Origin: Paenibacillus sp. FSL R7-0337
GTDB lineage: Bacteria > Bacillota > Bacilli > Paenibacillales > Paenibacillaceae
Direction of reading: 5' to 3'
Assembly (NCBI RefSeq): GCF_037969875.1
Contig: NZ_CP150218.1
Span: forward strand, 4,340,001 to 4,404,000
DNA: 64,000 nt
Shown here: one piece after another, positions 1 to 8,162 of the stretch
Position numbering within the stretch: the stretch's first letter is position 1
Layout: each line of letters opens with the position of its first letter
The notes under the pieces: model-generated
Seen by the model: the letters and a program-made list of their open reading frames with translations, nothing else
What the model was told of the DNA's origin: nothing
The model's database searches: none
Position numbers and translations under genes: made by a program

Positions 1-2
1 TG

Positions 3-470
3 CTGGATCTGTTCACGAAGCATGGACAATTTGACCTCTCGGTGCAGGCGCGGGGAGATATCGAGATTGATGATCACCATACGGTGGAGGATATCGGTAT
101 CTGTCTCGGACAGGCCCTGCGTGAAGCGCTTGGCGATAAAAAAGGTATCAAGCGGTACGCCAGTGTCTTCGTCCCTATGGATGAGGCGCTTGCCCAGGTA
201 GTGATCGATATCAGCAACCGGCCGCATTTCGAATACCGGGCAGCCTATCCTTCCCAGCAGGTAGGCAGCTTCTCAACAGAGCTGGTAGAAGAATTCCTCT
301 GGAAGTTCGCGCTGGAGGCGAGAATTACGCTGCATGTCATCGTTCATTACGGCTCTAATACCCATCATATGATTGAAGCGGTCTTCAAGGCGCTGGGACG
401 GGCACTGGACGAAGCGACTATCGTTGATCCCCGGGTGAAGGGCGTGCCTTCAACGAAGGGAGTGCTGTAG
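3..470 (+). CDS. hisB: Imidazoleglycerol-phosphate dehydratase, C-terminal part (5' truncated by window)
   Basis: HisB dehydrates imidazole-glycerol-phosphate to imidazole-acetol-phosphate, the sixth step of histidine synthesis, in the cytoplasm. The frame is open from the first bases and no start is visible, so the gene begins upstream. The metal-binding signature IDDHHTVEDIGICLG is present near the start of the visible part, and a second histidine motif (HVIVHYGSNTHH) lies near the end. The visible 155 codons would be most of the roughly 195-residue family length. It is followed after 1 bp by hisH, so it is in the his operon. Identity is close to certain; only the N-terminus is missing. Confidence 0.95.
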   Translation: MDLFTKHGQFDLSVQARGDIEIDDHHTVEDIGICLGQALREALGDKKGIKRYASVFVPMDEALAQVVIDISNRPHFEYRAAYPSQQVGSFSTELVEEFLWKFALEARITLHVIVHYGSNTHHMIEAVFKALGRALDEATIVDPRVKGVPSTKGVL

Positions 471-471
471 G

Positions 472-1092
472 ATGGCCGTTGCAATCGTCGATTACGGCAT
501 GGGCAACCTGCACAGTGTCAGTAAGGCCGTAGAGCGGCTGGGGTATACGAGTCTTGTAACCTCGGAAGCCGCCGAGATCCTGGCGGCAGACAGTGTCATT
601 CTGCCGGGAGTCGGTGCCTTTGGCGATGCGATGGAGCACTTACGGGAGAGTGGAATGGACGATGTTGTCCGGGCCGCGGCGTCAGCGGGCCAGCCGGTGC
701 TGGGCATCTGCCTCGGAATGCAGCTGCTGTTCAGCAGCAGCGAGGAGCATGGCGAGCATAAGGGGCTGGAGCTTCTGCCCGGCGCAGTGGTGCGCTTCGC
801 CCCCCGGGACGGCTACAAGGTACCGCATATGGGCTGGAACAAGCTGAGCTTCCGTCAGCCGGAGAGTCCGCTGCTGGCAGGTCTGACGGAGGGCCATGTG
901 TACTTCGTGCACTCCTATCATGTACTCGCGGCGGACAGCGATCTGCTGGCCGTCACAGACTATGGACATCCGGTAACGGCTATAGTGGCGCGCGGCAATG
1001 TCTACGGCATGCAGTTCCACCCGGAGAAGAGCGGGGAGCTTGGCATCAAGCTGCTGGGTAATTTCCTGCAGCTCCGGGCACAGCAGGCGTAG
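472..1092 (+). CDS. hisH: Imidazole glycerol phosphate synthase, glutamine amidotransferase subunit
   Basis: HisH hydrolyses glutamine and channels ammonia to HisF, which together form IGP and AICAR. The 206-residue protein is a class I amidotransferase: the nucleophile Cys80 sits in GICLGMQ, and the other triad residues are His183 and Glu185 in FHPEKS. The N-terminal signature IVDYGMGNLHS is typical of HisH. The length matches the family. It starts 1 bp after the hisB stop, which implies translational coupling, and is followed by hisA and then its partner hisF. Confidence 0.97.
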   Translation: MAVAIVDYGMGNLHSVSKAVERLGYTSLVTSEAAEILAADSVILPGVGAFGDAMEHLRESGMDDVVRAAASAGQPVLGICLGMQLLFSSSEEHGEHKGLELLPGAVVRFAPRDGYKVPHMGWNKLSFRQPESPLLAGLTEGHVYFVHSYHVLAADSDLLAVTDYGHPVTAIVARGNVYGMQFHPEKSGELGIKLLGNFLQLRAQQA

Positions 1093-1134
1093 CCTGCCTG
1101 AATCACTAATTTGCAATGAAAGCGGGGAGTATTC

Positions 1135-1884
1135 ATGTCTTCTTTTATCCTATATCCGGCGATTGATATCCGGGACGGCAAGTGTGTCCGGCTGCAGCAG
1201 GGTGATTATGCCCAAGAGACGATCTATAACGATAGTCCGGTAGAGGTGGCTAAGTCATGGGAAGAGCAGGGCGGGCAGTATATCCATCTGGTGGATCTGG
1301 ACGGAGCCAAAGCAGGCTGTCCTGTGAATGATGCCATTATTGGAGCTATTGCTAAGCATGCGAATGTTCCTGTACAGGTCGGCGGCGGTCTCCGTACACT
1401 TGCCGATGTCGAGAAGCTGCTGGGCCTCGGCGTCAGCCGGGTGATTATCGGAACGGCTGCCATCAATGATCAGACTTTTACAGAAGCGGTTCTTGCCAAA
1501 TACGGCGACAAAGTTGCCATCGGTATCGATGCGCGTAACGGCTTCGTGGCAACCCACGGCTGGCTTAATACCTCGGAGGTGCGCGCGGAAGACCTGGCTA
1601 GAGAGCTGGCTGCCAAGGGCGCTGAGACTTTCATCTATACCGATATCTCCCGCGACGGGATGATGCAGGGGCCGAACGTGGAAGGCATTCTGTCTATGGC
1701 CAAGGCAAGCGGTCGCAGCGTAATCGCCTCCGGCGGCGTGACCAGCCTTAATGATCTGCAGCGCCTGAACGTACATAGCGGCAGCGGGATCGGCGGGGCG
1801 ATTGTGGGCAAGGCGCTGTATACCGGCAATATTAATCTGGCTGAAGCGCTGCAGACCCTGGGCCAATCCTCTGGATTGCGGTAA
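1135..1884 (+). CDS. hisA: ProFAR isomerase
   Basis: HisA carries out the Amadori rearrangement of ProFAR to PRFAR, the fourth enzymatic step of histidine synthesis. The 249 residues form a single TIM barrel with the catalytic Asp11 in the strand-1 motif YPAIDIRDG and a second Asp in the GIDARNG motif at the opposite half-barrel. Phosphate-binding loops VGGGLR and ASGGV are visible. It is homologous to and lies directly upstream of hisF. The start is preceded by AAGCGGGGAG at a normal distance. Confidence 0.97.
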   Translation: MSSFILYPAIDIRDGKCVRLQQGDYAQETIYNDSPVEVAKSWEEQGGQYIHLVDLDGAKAGCPVNDAIIGAIAKHANVPVQVGGGLRTLADVEKLLGLGVSRVIIGTAAINDQTFTEAVLAKYGDKVAIGIDARNGFVATHGWLNTSEVRAEDLARELAAKGAETFIYTDISRDGMMQGPNVEGILSMAKASGRSVIASGGVTSLNDLQRLNVHSGSGIGGAIVGKALYTGNINLAEALQTLGQSSGLR

Positions 1885-1909
1885 GTCTATACTAAGGAGG
1901 GGTCTTGGC

Positions 1910-2668
1910 ATGTTGGCGAAACGGATTATTCCCTGTCTGGATGTGAAGGACGGGCGTGTGGTAAAAGGTGTGAATTTTGTGAATCTGCGCGATGCCGGAG
2001 ATCCGGTGGAGCTTGCTGCACTGTACGACCGCGAGGGAGCGGATGAGCTGGTATTCCTCGATATTTCCGCTTCTGTGGAAGGCAGGGCGACCATGATTGA
2101 GGTGGTGCGGCAGACGGCGGGTGAGATTGCCATTCCCTTCACGGTGGGCGGGGGCATCTCGACCTCTGATGATATGAAGCGGATCCTGCGTGCCGGAGCG
2201 GACAAGATCGGCATTAACACAGCTGCTGTAAATAACTCCCAGCTGATTCTGGAGGGGGCCCGTCACTTCGGCTCCCAGTGCATTGTAGTGGCGATGGATG
2301 CCAAATATAATGAGGCTTGGGGCGAATGGGAAGTGTATACGCACGGCGGACGTACGCCCACGGGTATCCGGGCTTTGAACTGGGCTAAGGAAGCTGAGCG
2401 GCTGGGGGCCGGCGAGATTCTGCTTACAAGTATGGACGCGGACGGGACCAAGGACGGCTTCGACCTGAAGCTGACAGCGGCGGTCAGCGACCTGCTGAGT
2501 ATTCCTGTCATTGCTTCTGGCGGGGCCGGGAGAATTGAGCATTTCTATGATGTATTTACGGAAGGCCGGGCAGATGCCGGACTTGCGGCAACCATTTTTC
2601 ACTATAAAGAGATTGCTATTCATGATCTGAAGGCTGATCTGAAGCAAAGAGGAGTAGAGATCCGATGA
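1910..2668 (+). CDS. hisF: Imidazole glycerol phosphate synthase, cyclase subunit
   Basis: HisF uses ammonia from HisH to turn PRFAR into imidazole glycerol phosphate and AICAR. The start chosen gives the canonical N-terminus MLAKRIIPCLDV and is preceded by AAGGAGG at 1894-1900; the frame is open upstream into hisA, but that extension has no family counterpart. The protein is 252 residues, as expected. The catalytic aspartates Asp11 and Asp130 (VVAMDAKYN) are both present. Its last codons overlap hisIE by ATGA, so the two are translationally coupled. Confidence 0.97.
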   Translation: MLAKRIIPCLDVKDGRVVKGVNFVNLRDAGDPVELAALYDREGADELVFLDISASVEGRATMIEVVRQTAGEIAIPFTVGGGISTSDDMKRILRAGADKIGINTAAVNNSQLILEGARHFGSQCIVVAMDAKYNEAWGEWEVYTHGGRTPTGIRALNWAKEAERLGAGEILLTSMDADGTKDGFDLKLTAAVSDLLSIPVIASGGAGRIEHFYDVFTEGRADAGLAATIFHYKEIAIHDLKADLKQRGVEIR

Positions 2669-3384
2669 GCGAGGACAAGAAGGATATCGTACTAAGCCAG
2701 CAGGAGGCAGTGTCCGGCATCCGCTGGAATGAAGCAGGCCTGCTGCCTGCTGTCATTCAGGATGCGCGCACCCTGGAGGTATTAATGTTCGCCTATATGA
2801 ATCCTGAGTCGCTGCAGCGCTCACTTACGAGCGGCCAGACCTGGTTCTGGAGCCGTTCACGCAGCGAGCTGTGGCATAAGGGGGGGACGTCCGGCAATAC
2901 GCAGGCGATTACCTCGATCCATTACGATTGTGACAACGATACGCTGCTGGTGAAGGTAGTGCCGGAGGGTCCGGCCTGCCATACCGGGGAGAACAGCTGC
3001 TTCTTCCGCGAGATTCCGCTTGATTCACCGGCAACCGTAACTGACACTGCCGGGGCTGCCGTGAATGCTGCTGAAGCAGAGAGCGGCCGGTTTGCGGTAC
3101 TTGGTGAGCTGGAGCGTGTCATTGCCGAGCGCGAGGTGAACCGTCCGGAGGGAGCGTATACCACCTATCTGTTCGACAAGGGCGTGGACAAGATCCTGAA
3201 GAAGGTCGGTGAGGAAGCCTCCGAGACGATCATTGCCGCCAAAAACAAAGATAATGCCGAGCTTCGCCTGGAGGTCAGCGATCTGATCTATCACCTGCTC
3301 GTGCTGCTGCAGGAGCGCAAGCTTCCGCTGGATGAGATTCTGGAAGAGCTGAGCGCCCGCCATGAACGGCCGCGTCGGGATTAG
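2665..3384 (+). CDS. hisIE: Bifunctional phosphoribosyl-AMP cyclohydrolase / phosphoribosyl-ATP pyrophosphatase
   Basis: This fusion catalyses steps two and three of histidine synthesis. Residues from about 15 to 125 are the HisI cyclohydrolase, with the zinc/magnesium motif CDNDTLLVKV and HTGENSCF. Residues from about 150 to the end are HisE, an all-alpha pyrophosphohydrolase with the motif KKVGEEASETIIAAK. The 239-residue length fits the fused form found in Firmicutes. The ATG overlaps the hisF stop (ATGA). Confidence 0.97.
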   Translation: MSEDKKDIVLSQQEAVSGIRWNEAGLLPAVIQDARTLEVLMFAYMNPESLQRSLTSGQTWFWSRSRSELWHKGGTSGNTQAITSIHYDCDNDTLLVKVVPEGPACHTGENSCFFREIPLDSPATVTDTAGAAVNAAEAESGRFAVLGELERVIAEREVNRPEGAYTTYLFDKGVDKILKKVGEEASETIIAAKNKDNAELRLEVSDLIYHLLVLLQERKLPLDEILEELSARHERPRRD

Positions 3385-3398
3385 GAGGAACTTTCAGC

Positions 3399-4226
3399 AT
3401 GCACATCGATTATCATACCCATCATGAACGCTGCGGCCATGCGGTCGGGAAGCTGGAGGAGTATGTGCAGCGGGGCATCGCTCTGGGGCTTGAGCAGCTC
3501 GGGCTGTCGGATCATCTGCCGCTTATCCATGTCGACCCGGACCGCTACTATCCCGAGATGGCTATGCCTCTTGCGGAGCTTCCGCGATATGTGGAGGAAT
3601 GCCTGTCGCTGAAGGAGCGCTACCGGGGCACGATTGAGCTGCGGGTCGGGCTGGAGGCGGATTATATTGAGGGGTATGAGGAACAGATCCGCGAGCTTTT
3701 GGCACCCTATCCGTGGGATTACCTGATTGGTTCGGTGCATTTCCTGGGAGAATGGGACATTACCGACCACCGGCAGACCCATGGCTGGGAAGGCCGGGAT
3801 GTAATGGCGGTATACCGCCGTTATTATGATGCTGTACAGAAGTCGGCGTTATCGGGATTATATGATATTATAGGACATATGGACGTCATCAAAAGGTTCG
3901 GTTACGGCCCCCGGACGCCGGAGGACCTGGCGGAGGCCAGAGCGCTTGAGCTGGATACGCTGAAGGTCATCGCCCGCAGCGGAATCGCCATGGAGCTGAA
4001 TGCTTCCGGGCTGACCAAGCCGTGCGCCGAGATGTTCCCGGCAGAGCATGTTCTTGTTCAGGCGCTGGAGCTGGGCATTCCGCTCACGGTTGGCTCTGAT
4101 GCGCATGATCCCATGAAGCTGGGAGACGGCTTACCAGAGGCCCGGGACATGCTCTGGCGCACCGGCTTCCGCGAGCTGGCCGTTTTTGAAGGACGCCGCC
4201 GTACCAATGTGCCGTTAGCATTATAA
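3399..4226 (+). CDS. hisJ: Histidinol-phosphatase, PHP family
   Basis: This PHP-superfamily metallophosphatase probably removes phosphate from histidinol phosphate, the penultimate stage of histidine synthesis. The 275-residue protein begins with the metal-binding motif DYHTHHERCGH and carries the later PHP motifs (GLEADY, GSVHF, GHMDV, GSDAHDP). It starts 14 bp after hisIE with GGAGG upstream, so it completes the his operon, which explains why HisB needs only the dehydratase domain. The HisJ/HisK type assignment is by motif and context; other PHP phosphoesterases share the fold. Confidence 0.92.
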   Translation: MHIDYHTHHERCGHAVGKLEEYVQRGIALGLEQLGLSDHLPLIHVDPDRYYPEMAMPLAELPRYVEECLSLKERYRGTIELRVGLEADYIEGYEEQIRELLAPYPWDYLIGSVHFLGEWDITDHRQTHGWEGRDVMAVYRRYYDAVQKSALSGLYDIIGHMDVIKRFGYGPRTPEDLAEARALELDTLKVIARSGIAMELNASGLTKPCAEMFPAEHVLVQALELGIPLTVGSDAHDPMKLGDGLPEARDMLWRTGFRELAVFEGRRRTNVPLAL

Positions 4227-4248
4227 ATTATAATCCCAGGAGGGTACT

Positions 4249-5196
4249 ATGCATCATCAATTACGGATTTTTTCCGGTTCGTCGAATCCGAAGCTTGCCG
4301 CTGATATTGCGGAGCGCCTTGGTGCGCCGCTTGGCCAGATCAAGCTGACCCGTTTCAAAAGCGGCGAGATTTATGTGCATTATGAAGAGAGCATCCGGAA
4401 CTGCGACGTATTTTTGGTGCAATCCCTGGCTCATCCGATTAACGAGCTGTTTGTTGAGCTGCTGGTCATGATTGATGCCGCCAAGCGCGCATCGGCCAGA
4501 ACGGTGAACATTATCGTTCCTTATTACGGGTACGCCCGGCAGGAGCGCAAATCAGCACCGCGTGAACCAATCTCGGCCAAAATGGTCGCCGATGTGCTGA
4601 CCACCGCCGGTGCAACGCGCGTAATTACGATTGATCTGCATGCCGCAGCCATACAGGGATTCTTCAATATTCCGGTCGATCATCTGACCGCGCTTGATCT
4701 GATCAGCGGTTATCTCAAGGTGAAGGGTCTTACCGATCTGGTCGTGGTCTCCCCGGATGCGGGACGCGCATCCATGGCGGAGAAGCTGGCCAGCCGCCTG
4801 GATTCGCCGTTCGCCATCATGATCAAGAAGCGTCCGGCTCATAATGAATCGGTGATCACCCATGTCATTGGTGATGTGGAAGGCAGGACGCCGATCATTA
4901 TCGAGGATCTTATTGATACCGGAACGACTATCGTCAATGTGGTGGAGGGCCTGAAGGAGCGGGGGGCGCGGAACAGCATCGTCTGTGCTACACACGGACT
5001 GTTCTCCGGAGATGCGCTTGCGCGGATGGACCATCCCAATATCGACGAGATTGTCATTACCGATTCCATTGCCCTGCCGGACGAGCATTCCAGCAGATTC
5101 GCAGTGCTCTCGGTAGCCCCCATGCTGGCGGAGGCCACGCGCATTATCATCGAGGGCGGTTCCATAGATAAGCTATTCAGAGACGCGGGGATTTAA
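4249..5196 (+). CDS. prs: Ribose-phosphate pyrophosphokinase
   Basis: The enzyme makes PRPP from ribose-5-phosphate and ATP; PRPP feeds histidine, nucleotide and tryptophan synthesis. The 315 residues contain the signature around DLHAAAIQGFF, the flexible loop YYGYARQERK, and the PRPP-binding loop IIIEDLIDTGTT. Length and motifs are those of class I PRPP synthetase. Firmicutes usually carry a second prs near glmU/gcaD, so this may be a paralogue dedicated to the his cluster; that is inference from position. GGAGGG precedes the ATG, and a terminator overlaps the stop codon. Confidence 0.9.
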   Translation: MHHQLRIFSGSSNPKLAADIAERLGAPLGQIKLTRFKSGEIYVHYEESIRNCDVFLVQSLAHPINELFVELLVMIDAAKRASARTVNIIVPYYGYARQERKSAPREPISAKMVADVLTTAGATRVITIDLHAAAIQGFFNIPVDHLTALDLISGYLKVKGLTDLVVVSPDAGRASMAEKLASRLDSPFAIMIKKRPAHNESVITHVIGDVEGRTPIIIEDLIDTGTTIVNVVEGLKERGARNSIVCATHGLFSGDALARMDHPNIDEIVITDSIALPDEHSSRFAVLSVAPMLAEATRIIIEGGSIDKLFRDAGI

Positions 5197-5212
5197 CTCC
5201 CGCGTCTTTTTT
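5181..5212 (+). terminator. Rho-independent terminator of the his-prs operon
   Basis: A 9-bp perfect stem (AGACGCGGG with CCCGCGTCT) encloses the prs stop codon in its loop and runs into six T. The final codons of prs therefore form the 5' arm. Confidence 0.9.
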
Positions 5213-5300
5213 GTGAATGAGATGTGAGCAGGCCCTAAGGCTGTATTTTTCCAATCTTTTCACTCCCGTTAGCACTCTCTTGAGATTGAGAATCTCGTTG

Positions 5301-5316
5301 CCACATGTGGTATACT
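5301..5316 (+). promoter_or_regulatory. Extended -10 promoter with overlapping palindrome
   Basis: TGG-TATACT forms an extended -10 element about 90 bp before the TPR gene. The 10-bp palindrome CCACATGTGG (5301-5310) abuts it and could be a regulator site. A TTGAGA lies 19 bp upstream of the -10, an unusually long spacing. The call is by inspection only. Confidence 0.5.
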
Positions 5317-5406
5317 GTGTGAAGAAGACAGCCGAGACCATAAATGGAAACGATCAGGTAAGGTGTAAGGCTAGGGAAGCTGACAAAAGGGAGGTGCCTT
5401 GCTTCC

Positions 5407-6855
5407 ATGATTGAGAGAACTTCAGAGAATGTCGCGGAGAACAGTAATATCATTCCGGTCACTCTGGATGCCAATTTTTTCTTTGAAAGAGCCGTTCGGT
5501 CGCTGGACCGCTTTCAATATGATAAGGCATTAAGAAATTTTCGCAAAGCTGTTGAATATGAGCCGGATAATCCGGTGAATCATTGCAATATGGCGGGTAT
5601 ATTATCTGAGATGGGCAATTATACCGCATCTAACGAGATTCTTATCCATGTTCTGGAGAAGATCGACCCTGCTATGACGGAATGCCATTTCTATATGGCT
5701 AATAACTTCGCTAATATGGAAAGCTTTGAAGAGGCGGAGCGTTCGCTGGTCACCTACTTGGAAGAGGATGCTGACGGCGAGTTCATGACCGAATCCGAAG
5801 AACTGATGGAGCTGCTGCAATATGAGCTGAACCGGCCTGCTCCGCTGGTGCGTATCCGCAGCCGTGAGGGAGTCGTAGAGCATGACCAGGCGCGAAGTCT
5901 GCTGGAGGAAGGCAAGTTCCCTCAGGCTGTAGAGCTGCTAGAGGAGATCATTGCGAGCACCCCGGATTTTTTGGCTGCGCATAATAATCTGGCACTCGCC
6001 CATTTCTATATGGGCCGGTTCGCCAAGGCGAAGGAATGTCTGAATGAAGTGCTCAAGCAGGACCCTGGCAATCTGCACGCTCTGTGCAATATGGCCATCT
6101 TCCTGCAGTATGCAGGGGACAAGGGGCAGCTTGAGACGCTGCTGGGGATGCTTGAAGCAACGGTGCCGTTCCATCAGGAGCATGTATTCAAAATGGCCAC
6201 AACCATGGGTATCCTGGGCCGGCACACCGCCGCTTACAGCCATTTCCGCCGTCTGCTGAAGGACGAGGAGGTCGCCGGAGACGCCGGGCTGTATCATTAT
6301 TGTGCAGCGGCGGCAAGCAATAGCGGAAGACTTGATGAGGCGCTGCGCTGCTGGAGACAGGCAGCCAAGCTGGACCCAGCTTCCGCTGTCCCTGCGTTCT
6401 TCCTGTCCCAGCTCCAGCAGGCCCGTGCAGAAGGACATCCTATGCCTACTGTCAGCTATAATTATCAGCTGCCTTTCCAGGAGCAGCTGAAGCAGTGGAA
6501 GGGCAATACGGGCAGATTCACTGAAGAAGTGCGGAATAATCCTCTATTGCGTGCCTCGTTCTTCTGGGCGCTTCGCTACGGCGATTCTGCTACGAAGCTT
6601 CAGGTGACCGAGGCTCTCCGCTGGATTGAGGACGAGGAGATGTCTGAGGTGTTGCGCGGAGTTCTGGAGCAGGAGCCGCTGCAGGAGGACCGCCTGCAGG
6701 AGGCAGCATTGTTCAGCCTTCAGCGGCTGATCGGGGAGAACCTGAATGAAGCCGGCGGTTCGCCCGGCGAAGAGCAGGAGCCTGCGGCTGCTCCCGGACC
6801 CAAGGGGATACTGCCAGGAACCAGCGGCTTATCGCCGTCCACTACCCGTATTTGA
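5407..6855 (+). CDS. TPR-repeat protein (YvcD-like)
   Basis: A soluble 482-residue protein built largely of tetratricopeptide repeats: helical pairs with the A/F-x-x-Y/F-x-G pattern recur, for example FQYDKALRNFRKAVEYEPD at about 38-56 and GKFPQAVELLEE at about 168-180. No signal peptide or membrane segment is visible. TPR arrays act as protein-binding scaffolds; the partner is not evident. B. subtilis has a TPR protein (YvcD) in the equivalent place between the his genes and trxB, so position supports orthology. The C-terminal 40 residues are Pro/Gly/Glu-rich and probably disordered. GGGAGG precedes the start. Confidence 0.8.
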   Translation: MIERTSENVAENSNIIPVTLDANFFFERAVRSLDRFQYDKALRNFRKAVEYEPDNPVNHCNMAGILSEMGNYTASNEILIHVLEKIDPAMTECHFYMANNFANMESFEEAERSLVTYLEEDADGEFMTESEELMELLQYELNRPAPLVRIRSREGVVEHDQARSLLEEGKFPQAVELLEEIIASTPDFLAAHNNLALAHFYMGRFAKAKECLNEVLKQDPGNLHALCNMAIFLQYAGDKGQLETLLGMLEATVPFHQEHVFKMATTMGILGRHTAAYSHFRRLLKDEEVAGDAGLYHYCAAAASNSGRLDEALRCWRQAAKLDPASAVPAFFLSQLQQARAEGHPMPTVSYNYQLPFQEQLKQWKGNTGRFTEEVRNNPLLRASFFWALRYGDSATKLQVTEALRWIEDEEMSEVLRGVLEQEPLQEDRLQEAALFSLQRLIGENLNEAGGSPGEEQEPAAAPGPKGILPGTSGLSPSTTRI

Positions 6856-6901
6856 AGCAATTGCTGTTGTAAGAACATCTACTTGTAAGGAGGCCAATGT
6901 A

Positions 6902-7855
6902 ATGTACAAAACGATTGTAATCGGAACAGGCCCGGCCGGGCTGACTGCTGCCATTTATCTGGCGCGTGCGAACCTGAGCCCGCTGGTAATTGAAGGCTTG
7001 CAGCCTGGGGGACAACTGACAACGACAACAGAAGTGGAGAACTTTCCAGGCTTCCCTGAAGGGATTCTGGGTCCGGACCTGATGGACAATATGCGCAAGC
7101 AGGCAGAACGCTTCGGCGCTGAATTCAAGAACGGCTGGGTGGAGTCGGTGGACTTCTCACAGCGTCCGTTCAAGGTAACAGTGGACGGAATGGGTGTACT
7201 GGAAGCGGAGTCAGTCATTATTTCAACCGGGGCCTCTGCAAGATATCTGGGCATCCCGGGCGAGCAGGAGAATGTGGGCCGTGGGGTCAGCACCTGTGCG
7301 ACCTGTGACGGCTTCTTTTTCCGTAATAAAAAGATTGTCGTCGTCGGCGGAGGTGACTCTGCCATGGAGGAAGCCAGCTTCCTGACCCGTTTTGCTTCCA
7401 GCGTAACGCTGGTTCACCGCCGTCCCGAGCTGCGGGCCTCGAAGATCATGCAGGACCGGGCGCGTGACAACAGCAAGGTAACCTGGGCCTTGAACCGCAC
7501 ACCGGTAGAAGTAACGGTAGGAGAGACCGGAGTGAAGGGTCTTACGGTGCTTAATAATGAGACAGGTCTGACAGAGCTGGTAGAGGCAGACGGTGTGTTC
7601 GTAGCGATTGGACACACACCGAACACAGCCTTCTTGGGCGGGCAGATCAATACGGATGCTAATGGCTATATCGTGGTGAATCCGGGTACCACCGAGACCA
7701 ACATCCCGGGTGTATTCGCCTGCGGCGATGTGCAGGACACCCGTTACCGCCAAGCGATATCGGCAGCGGGAACCGGCTGTATGGCCGCTATGGATGCCGA
7801 GAAGTTCCTGGAAGGCACGATGGTGCACGACTGGAGCGAATCGCTGGACAAATAA
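6902..7855 (+). CDS. trxB: Thioredoxin-disulfide reductase
   Basis: TrxB reduces thioredoxin with NADPH through FAD. The 317-residue length is typical of the low-molecular-weight type. The FAD motif GTGPAG is at 8-13, the redox-active CATC at 132-135, and the NADPH-binding motif VVGGGDSAMEEA at about 147. The C-terminal FAD segment GVFACGDVQD is also present. The start follows TAAGGAGG at 6886-6893; the open frame upstream overlaps the TPR gene and has no family match. It probably shares a transcript with the TPR gene. Confidence 0.97.
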   Translation: MYKTIVIGTGPAGLTAAIYLARANLSPLVIEGLQPGGQLTTTTEVENFPGFPEGILGPDLMDNMRKQAERFGAEFKNGWVESVDFSQRPFKVTVDGMGVLEAESVIISTGASARYLGIPGEQENVGRGVSTCATCDGFFFRNKKIVVVGGGDSAMEEASFLTRFASSVTLVHRRPELRASKIMQDRARDNSKVTWALNRTPVEVTVGETGVKGLTVLNNETGLTELVEADGVFVAIGHTPNTAFLGGQINTDANGYIVVNPGTTETNIPGVFACGDVQDTRYRQAISAAGTGCMAAMDAEKFLEGTMVHDWSESLDK

Positions 7856-7859
7856 CGGG

Positions 7860-7888
7860 TTTACAACAATTACCCGCACAGGTAAAAT
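7860..7888 (+). promoter_or_regulatory. Probable sigma-A promoter of the thiC leader
   Basis: TTTACA and TAAAAT are separated by 17 bp, ending about 20 bp before the TPP aptamer. The -35 lies just after the trxB stop. Confidence 0.7.
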
Positions 7889-7907
7889 GTACTTAATTAG
7901 ATAAGAT

Positions 7908-8001
7908 ACCCACTAGGGGAGCCTGAATAGGCTGAGACGGGAAAATTGAATTTCCGGACCCTTGAACCTGATCTGGATCATACCAGCGTAGGAAAGTGGA
8001 G
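7908..8001 (+). promoter_or_regulatory. TPP riboswitch (THI element)
   Basis: The conserved THI-box blocks are present in order: ACTAGGGGAGCC, GGCTGAGA, ACCCTTGAACCTGATCTGG and ACCAGCGTAGG. P1 can form between CCACT (7910-7914) and AGTGG (7995-7999). Thiamine pyrophosphate binding would favour the downstream terminator and shut off thiC. Confidence 0.97.
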
Positions 8002-8046
8002 TCGGACCTTTTTTGAGTACAGTCTTATTTGGCTGTTTCTTTAATA

Positions 8047-8073
8047 AAGCCGCTCCAGGTGGAGCGGCTTTTT
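8047..8073 (+). terminator. Riboswitch-controlled intrinsic terminator
   Basis: A perfect 10-bp stem (AAGCCGCTCC / GGAGCGGCTT) with loop AGGT runs into a T tract. It lies between the TPP aptamer and thiC, as expected for a transcription-attenuating expression platform. Confidence 0.92.
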
Positions 8074-8162
8074 GACTTGCAGGAATCTATAGATTCTTCA
8101 GCTCAATCTGCTGCGTGACCTCTTATCTGATGAGTGTACAGAGCGAAGAGGAGGAGATTGAA

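Noticed and set aside
1255..2220. Minus-strand frame across hisA and hisF
   Set aside because: It spans two real genes in opposite sense and carries no domain pattern.
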